A stretch of 44,924 nt of DNA from contig JAKABJ010000002.1 of NCBI GenBank assembly GCA_021801905.1, positions 1 to 44,924 on the forward strand, written 5' to 3'. The first letter of the stretch is position 1. Each line of letters begins with the position of its first letter. This stretch comes from Microcaldota archaeon (GTDB taxonomy: Archaea; Micrarchaeota; Micrarchaeia; Micrarchaeales; Micrarchaeaceae). The translations under genes and the position numbers were made by a program. Shown here in pieces: positions 41,131 through 44,924 of this stretch. The notes below the pieces were generated by a model that had not been told where the DNA came from, did no database searches, and saw only the letters and a program-made list of their open reading frames with translations.

Positions 41131-41832
41131 ATGACTTTCCTTACTTTGGACCGGAATGGGATAATTGCAGCATTGATATTGGGGGCTCTGTTGCTCGTAT
41201 TCGGAGGCTTCAGCCCGATATTTGTGATGTTCATGCTTTATTTCCTTGTGCTCTCAGCGATAGTCACAGCTGCAGGCAAACATTACAAAAAAAAGATAAA
41301 AGTTTATGAGAAATCCAGAGGCGTATGGAATGTTCTATCAAATGGATTGGGTCCGCTGATCTTTACTGTGGCTTTCTTTATTTTATTCGAGGTATTTGGC
41401 CTAAATGTTGCAGCGTATCTTGCCATTGTTGGATTTGGCGCAAGCGTGGCTTCGATAACTGCAGATAAGTTTAGCAGCGAGATAGGAGTGCTGGACGGCA
41501 CTCCGCGCGATATTTTTACATATAAAAAGCTTAAAAAAGGCATGTCAGGCGGAATAACATCTTTTGGACTTTTAGCAGGCTTGATAGGATCAATTCTGAT
41601 ATCTGTGCCATTTGTTTATTTCTCTTTTTACAGCGCAGTATTTAGCCAGGGCATAACGTATATTGCCATTTTGGCGGCCTCAATCATAATAGGAGGCTTT
41701 GCAGGAACCATTGTAGATTCGGCCATGGGGCACTTCGAAGAGCTAGGCATTGGTAATAAATTTACCTCAAATTTCGTGTGCAGCATCTGCGGAGGGATTA
41801 TAGGGATCATAGTATTGCTTCTCTTATTGTGA
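41131..41832 (+). CDS. DUF92 integral membrane protein (TMEM19-like)
   Basis: The 233-residue protein has about six membrane helices. DUF92 signatures are GVWNVLSNGLGPL, the conserved ITADKFSSEIGVLDG (ADTxSSE-like) near residue 110, LKKGMSGGITSFGLLAG, and GFAGTIVDSAMGHFEELG near the C terminus. Relatives are linked to phytol/farnesol kinase or polyprenol metabolism in photosynthetic organisms, but a reaction here is not established. It is convergent with the HerA/VirB4-like gene (59 bases apart). Confidence 0.85.
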   Translation: MTFLTLDRNGIIAALILGALLLVFGGFSPIFVMFMLYFLVLSAIVTAAGKHYKKKIKVYEKSRGVWNVLSNGLGPLIFTVAFFILFEVFGLNVAAYLAIVGFGASVASITADKFSSEIGVLDGTPRDIFTYKKLKKGMSGGITSFGLLAGLIGSILISVPFVYFSFYSAVFSQGITYIAILAASIIIGGFAGTIVDSAMGHFEELGIGNKFTSNFVCSICGGIIGIIVLLLLL

Positions 41833-41891
41833 CAGCCCAAATAGCGAATAGGACTTGATTTCCAGCTCAGTTTGTTAGCATCTTGCAATAT

Positions 41892-44066
41892 TCAAACATC
41901 GATGCTTCTGCTGCCCGGTGAGATTATTCTTTTGACGGGCTTGCCTTTTTGGCCAAGGAGTTCTATCAAATACTGTGCGCCCATTATCATCCTCTGGTTC
42001 ACTGTAGCTGGAAGAGAGCTCAGCCAGAACGTTGCCACCTCCTCTTCCATAAAGGAGATTTTTATTCCTGAAGGCTTTTCTGCAGAGTCAGCAATATTTA
42101 TTTTGCAAATTGCAGTTTTAGGAGCGGAAACCTTTCTCATTGGAACAGGCTTGGATGCCGCGTCTGCATATTTATCCGTATTATTATACTCAATTGTTTT
42201 TACGAAGAGGGTGTCTGGAGAAACTTTGACCTTCTTTTCCTTAGTAACATAGGAGAGCGCGACTATACGAGAATCAAGGTGTTTTAATTTGGATACAATT
42301 AAATCATTTTCAACATTGGTAAATACAAGGTCATTAGCTGCATCTTCTGCAACATCAGGAGCCTGCTTAAGATAGAGTTTTATCTGGCAGAGCCTTCTTA
42401 TGCTCTTATCTATGTCTATTATGTTATGGGCCAGGAGCATAAGCCCTATGCCTTTCTTCCTAAAGTCCTGGATTCTGTACCGCATGTCCTCCACAATTGA
42501 GGATCTGCTATCCTTAAGCAGCATCTGCGCCTCCTCCAGGCAGATTACTAGCCTGAGATCGTCCTCACCGTTTGAATCGAAAAGAGAGGATATGGAATAT
42601 GCAATGTTAAGCGTCAATGCATATAGGTGCTCCCTTGTGCCTGCTCCGGCGCCTGAGATATCAAACACTATTCCCTCGTTTATCATCTCTTCTATGCAGA
42701 CGCTTTTCCTTGTCGAATATTCTGGCATAGACAGCACCGATTTCAGGTTTTCAAGAGATGCCTTTATGTTCTCCCCGTGCTTTGTATATTTTACCCCGGC
42801 ATTTGTGCGCTTCCCATGCATTGCTATTATTGACTCGTTTATTTCGCGAAATATTTCTGAAGGGTCAGGCTCTCTCGTCTTCGAATAAACCTTTCTAAAT
42901 GCATTCAAAAGGCATTTCTCTATAGGGTTTCTATAAGGCCCAGCAGCTGCAGCAGATGCAAGTATAACTGCCAAGGACTCGTAGAAGCCGGAAAGAGAGA
43001 CTTTGTCAGGGCACCTAAAAAAGTTAATAGGCGTGCTGCCATCACACAGCTTTATGAGGTTCATCTTGTGTGAAGCGGCAAAATCTTGCCATTCATCTGT
43101 AGGAGATATTATCAGCATTTTTGGCCTGCCTGTTTTTAGTATCGAATCCAATATCGACATTGCTGCCCTTGTCTTTCCAGACCCTGGAAGGCCGCTTATT
43201 ATTGTTCCAAGGTTCATCACATTCTTTCCTATCTTTACAACTTTTCCAGAATCATAAACTGAGCCCTTCATGAAACTGCCTAATTCTACATCTCCGTTAC
43301 TGAAAGGCTCGCTTGTGTTTATCACATGCCTTATCGAATGCGCGCCTCTGATGCAGATAAGGCGGAGCGCCAAGTCAGAGCTGAATGGAGCCGCACCTAT
43401 AGAATCCATATGCCTGAAAGCATCCCCAATGCTCCCAGAAAAACTGTGCGATTCAATAAGGAGCATCTTCATGGAGATATAGTCCTTTACGGCCTTGTTT
43501 GTGGCAATAAAAAGTATGCGGTATGCGAATCCATTCCTCAACAAAGAAATGTTAAGCGATTCCAACATCTCGGATAGGAATGCCTCTTCGCTTGATGAAA
43601 CGAAATCCTTTCCTTGCACGGATCTGTTGACTCTTTTGCCAAAGCCTGCGTCAGAGATAGAATATCCTACATTTCTGCTTATCTCTCCCAGCCTTTTTTC
43701 TATATGGTGCATGCGCTGTGCTATTTTGTCATAGCTCTCCTTTGAGAAAAGCACAGCAAGATACCCGTTGGTTATCCCAAAGTCAAAAATATCCGAGATA
43801 AAACTGTTCCCTATGCTTTCTGGGCTCCTGTAAAGCGAAAGAGCATCACCTTCAAGAAAAATGTCATTTCGTGTTTCTTCTCCAAAGGAAATGCCTGGCA
43901 ATATTTCAGGAATTTTTTTAGCAACATCCTCATCTGAGGCTATGCTGCACTTTCTCTGAGCAAAATCATATATTATGCAGAAGGGTTTGCTGCTCAAAGC
44001 GTCTAAAATAATTCCCTGGTCTATTGGGGCGTCTGGAAGAGCGATAATATCGAAAATTCTTGTCAT
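41892..44066 (-). CDS. HerA/VirB4-like P-loop ATPase
   Basis: The 724-residue protein has an N-terminal region of about 260 residues with no recognisable motif. A P-loop ATPase core follows: Walker A GLPGSGKT (292-299), SPTDEWQDFA (321-330), VFDISGAG (467-474), Walker B LRLVICLEEAQM (504-515) and a sensor-like LLAHNIIDID. A C-terminal tail with mixed sheet follows. This long-N-terminus form resembles VirB4/TraC/CedB pumps more than HerA, which pairs with NurA; NurA is absent. It overlaps a small membrane-protein gene (ATGA), giving a membrane partner. DNA import, export or protein secretion is inferred, not shown. Confidence 0.75.
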   Translation of the reverse strand: MTRIFDIIALPDAPIDQGIILDALSSKPFCIIYDFAQRKCSIASDEDVAKKIPEILPGISFGEETRNDIFLEGDALSLYRSPESIGNSFISDIFDFGITNGYLAVLFSKESYDKIAQRMHHIEKRLGEISRNVGYSISDAGFGKRVNRSVQGKDFVSSSEEAFLSEMLESLNISLLRNGFAYRILFIATNKAVKDYISMKMLLIESHSFSGSIGDAFRHMDSIGAAPFSSDLALRLICIRGAHSIRHVINTSEPFSNGDVELGSFMKGSVYDSGKVVKIGKNVMNLGTIISGLPGSGKTRAAMSILDSILKTGRPKMLIISPTDEWQDFAASHKMNLIKLCDGSTPINFFRCPDKVSLSGFYESLAVILASAAAAGPYRNPIEKCLLNAFRKVYSKTREPDPSEIFREINESIIAMHGKRTNAGVKYTKHGENIKASLENLKSVLSMPEYSTRKSVCIEEMINEGIVFDISGAGAGTREHLYALTLNIAYSISSLFDSNGEDDLRLVICLEEAQMLLKDSRSSIVEDMRYRIQDFRKKGIGLMLLAHNIIDIDKSIRRLCQIKLYLKQAPDVAEDAANDLVFTNVENDLIVSKLKHLDSRIVALSYVTKEKKVKVSPDTLFVKTIEYNNTDKYADAASKPVPMRKVSAPKTAICKINIADSAEKPSGIKISFMEEEVATFWLSSLPATVNQRMIMGAQYLIELLGQKGKPVKRIISPGSRSIDV

Positions 44067-44353
44067 AGCATCGTAATATATAGGATTAAAGAGGCAGTCA
44101 GGATTCCGACCAGAAAAAGCCTTTCGGTTCTATCAAACTCAAAAACCCACATTGCTGCTGGAAAAGCAATTGCAGCGGCAGAGCATGCCAGGATCCCGAT
44201 AGAAATAGATAGCCAAAAAGGAGAGAGAGAATGTTGCAAAAGGATGGCAAAACCTAAAACCGACATGCAGAGCAGTCCCAGCAGGATTAGGAAGTTGAAG
44301 AAAGCGGCAAACCTTTTTCTTTTAACATATAGCATGCGGATAGATTTTAGCAC
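44063..44353 (-). CDS. Small three-helix membrane protein coupled to the ATPase
   Basis: The 96-residue protein begins at GTG 44353 with a basic N terminus (MLKSIRMLYVKRKRF). It has three hydrophobic helices, roughly 17-38, 47-70 and 78-96, and a short charged loop FEFDRTERL. The initiation site GGTGA lies 4 bases before GTG. Its stop overlaps the ATPase start (ATGA), implying coupled expression and probable association. No family is recognised; size and pairing recall the small VirB3-like or CedA1/A2 membrane partners of such ATPases, by analogy only. A hairpin lies directly upstream of its ribosome binding site. Confidence 0.65.
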   Translation of the reverse strand: MLKSIRMLYVKRKRFAAFFNFLILLGLLCMSVLGFAILLQHSLSPFWLSISIGILACSAAAIAFPAAMWVFEFDRTERLFLVGILTASLILYITML

Positions 44354-44363
44354 AAATTCACCC

Positions 44364-44382
44364 GAGGCCCTAAAAGGGCCTC
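44364..44382 (-). promoter_or_regulatory. Hairpin adjoining the ribosome binding site of the membrane-protein/ATPase operon
   Basis: GAGGCCC (44364-44370), a 5-base TAAAA loop and GGGCCTC (44376-44382) form a perfect 7-bp stem. It ends 1 base before GGTGA (44358-44362) and 10 bases before GTG. Upstream on the minus strand, a GGCCCCC run (near 44389-44395) can pair alternatively with GGGCC of the stem. Two exclusive folds near the ribosome site suggest translational control. The 44383-44574 remainder shows only A/T-rich promoter-like sequence. Confidence 0.4.
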
Positions 44383-44574
44383 AGTTCTGGGGGCCGCATA
44401 TGACCACAAGCAGCAGCCACATCCGGTAAATTAATAACAGCATAAAAATATATAAATGTTTACTAAATTATTTAAAAGTATAGTAAAGTATATATAATTT
44501 TACTTGTATAAATAATCAAGCGAATTGCGCAAGATCGGCGCTATACAAGCAGGTCGTCTGATTCTGGTGGCAGC

Positions 44575-44874
44575 ATGAGGTACACAAGCACGGAAGAGCG
44601 CGAGCTCTACACAGCCATAACGAACTATCTTGAAAAGATGGACAGAATGTACGCACCACAGTGCCTAGATGAGCAGAAGGCAATAGAGATGCAGTTGCGA
44701 GGGGCGAGAAGAGCGGCAGGCATAGCAGACCTCGTAATAAATCTCGCAAGGCTGGGCAACCTTCAGGAAAGGTTCCCTGAAGAGGCAGGCAAAGAAATCT
44801 CGCACACCATAGAGATAATGATGTGCAGGGATAGATTGGAACATAGCATAAAGGAGCAGCGTACTCCGCAATAA
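44575..44874 (+). CDS. Hypothetical small helical protein
   Basis: The 99-residue, charged and nearly all-helical protein starts MRYTSTEERELYTAI, has a mid-section RGARRAAGIADLVINLARLG, and ends HSIKEQRTPQ. GGTGG lies 5 bases before the ATG. A TATATATAATTTTA-type stretch lies about 90 bases upstream. Its coding sequence is noticeably more GC-rich than the neighbouring gap. No domain is recognised. It is divergent from the ATPase/membrane-protein operon and is followed by a pyrimidine tract. Confidence 0.55.
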   Translation: MRYTSTEERELYTAITNYLEKMDRMYAPQCLDEQKAIEMQLRGARRAAGIADLVINLARLGNLQERFPEEAGKEISHTIEIMMCRDRLEHSIKEQRTPQ

Positions 44875-44880
44875 ATAGAC

Positions 44881-44924
44881 AGTTTTTTTCTTTTTCTTTT
44901 TCTTTTTTTTCTTTTTTATATTTC
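44881..44924 (+). terminator. Poly-pyrimidine (T-rich) tract after the last gene
   Basis: Seven T's followed by repeated C-plus-T5/T8 units run to the window edge on the coding strand, 7 bases after the stop. Archaeal RNA polymerase terminates at such T tracts without a hairpin, so this is a likely terminator. Confidence 0.6.

Noticed and set aside
44364-44440. tRNA or box C/D sRNA
   Set aside because: The strong hairpin lacks a T-arm. CTGA occurs, but no matching C box (RTGATGA) lies at usable distance.
1-44924. CRISPR array or cas genes
   Set aside because: No regularly spaced identical repeats and no Cas-like protein were seen. The only short repeats are the IS ends and the small clusters described.

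Overview
The window is chromosomal DNA of an archaeon, almost certainly a DPANN lineage of the Micrarchaeota (ARMAN) type. Archaeal markers include PriS, MCM, RadA, an XPF nuclease, Rpo7, Spt4, PIN, eS8, eS24, eS31, eIF5A, aEF1B, fibrillarin, DphB, Pth2 and a Cgi121-like KEOPS subunit. The strongest lineage clue is the tRNA-splicing endonuclease at 37972-39123. It is a single fused three-unit chain with Tyr/His/Lys catalytic residues, matching the epsilon-2 form described from Micrarchaeum. Many genes have a TATA-like box about 25-35 nt before the first usable start codon, so leaderless mRNAs look common. I used this spacing to shorten several starts. I saw no rRNA, no tRNA and no CRISPR array.

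Layout. 1-560: a transposase C-terminal fragment, an IS end, a GNRA hairpin and short direct repeats. 606-7798: Cgi121, XPF, a large GT-C-like membrane protein, PriS, a HAD protein, Pth2, IlvE and an O6-alkylguanine-DNA methyltransferase. 7900-9550: a winged-helix regulator, a second decayed transposase, a PQ-loop membrane protein and intergenic repeats. 9552-14835: a pilin-like protein, an unusual wHTH-REC-degenerate-GGDEF response regulator, a structure-rich gap, an anchored extracellular protein and a soluble GAF/PAS histidine kinase. 15060-22388: FlpA, GluRS with an overlapping small Cys-rich protein, an FKBP, the PIN-rpo7-spt4 operon, DUF488, and a zinc-ribbon protein translationally coupled to aEF1B. 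22455-27385: MCM, a presenilin-like aspartyl protease and an extracellular Lon-type (S16) protease in one run. 27505-31952: MetRS and a separate MetRS-beta protein, eS8, an unknown protein and ornithine carbamoyltransferase. 32037-37824: two adjacent ftsZ genes, then an eIF5A-eS24-eS31-CPBP protease-SPOUT methyltransferase operon, then sepF. 37972-40846: radA-dphB-endA. 41131-44874: DUF92, a HerA/VirB4-like ATPase with an overlapping small membrane protein, and an unknown small protein.

The genes fall into four themes. Replication and repair: PriS, MCM, RadA, XPF, alkyltransferase. Translation and RNA processing: many genes. Cell division: FtsZ x2 and SepF. Cell envelope: pilin-like protein, N-glycosylation-sequon-rich anchored proteins, membrane proteases and the GT-C-like protein. 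The least conventional elements are the two-component pair with a degenerate GGDEF domain, the structured gap at 11433-11632, the MCM-presenilin-S16 gene run, and the HerA/VirB4-like pair preceded by a hairpin next to its ribosome binding site.
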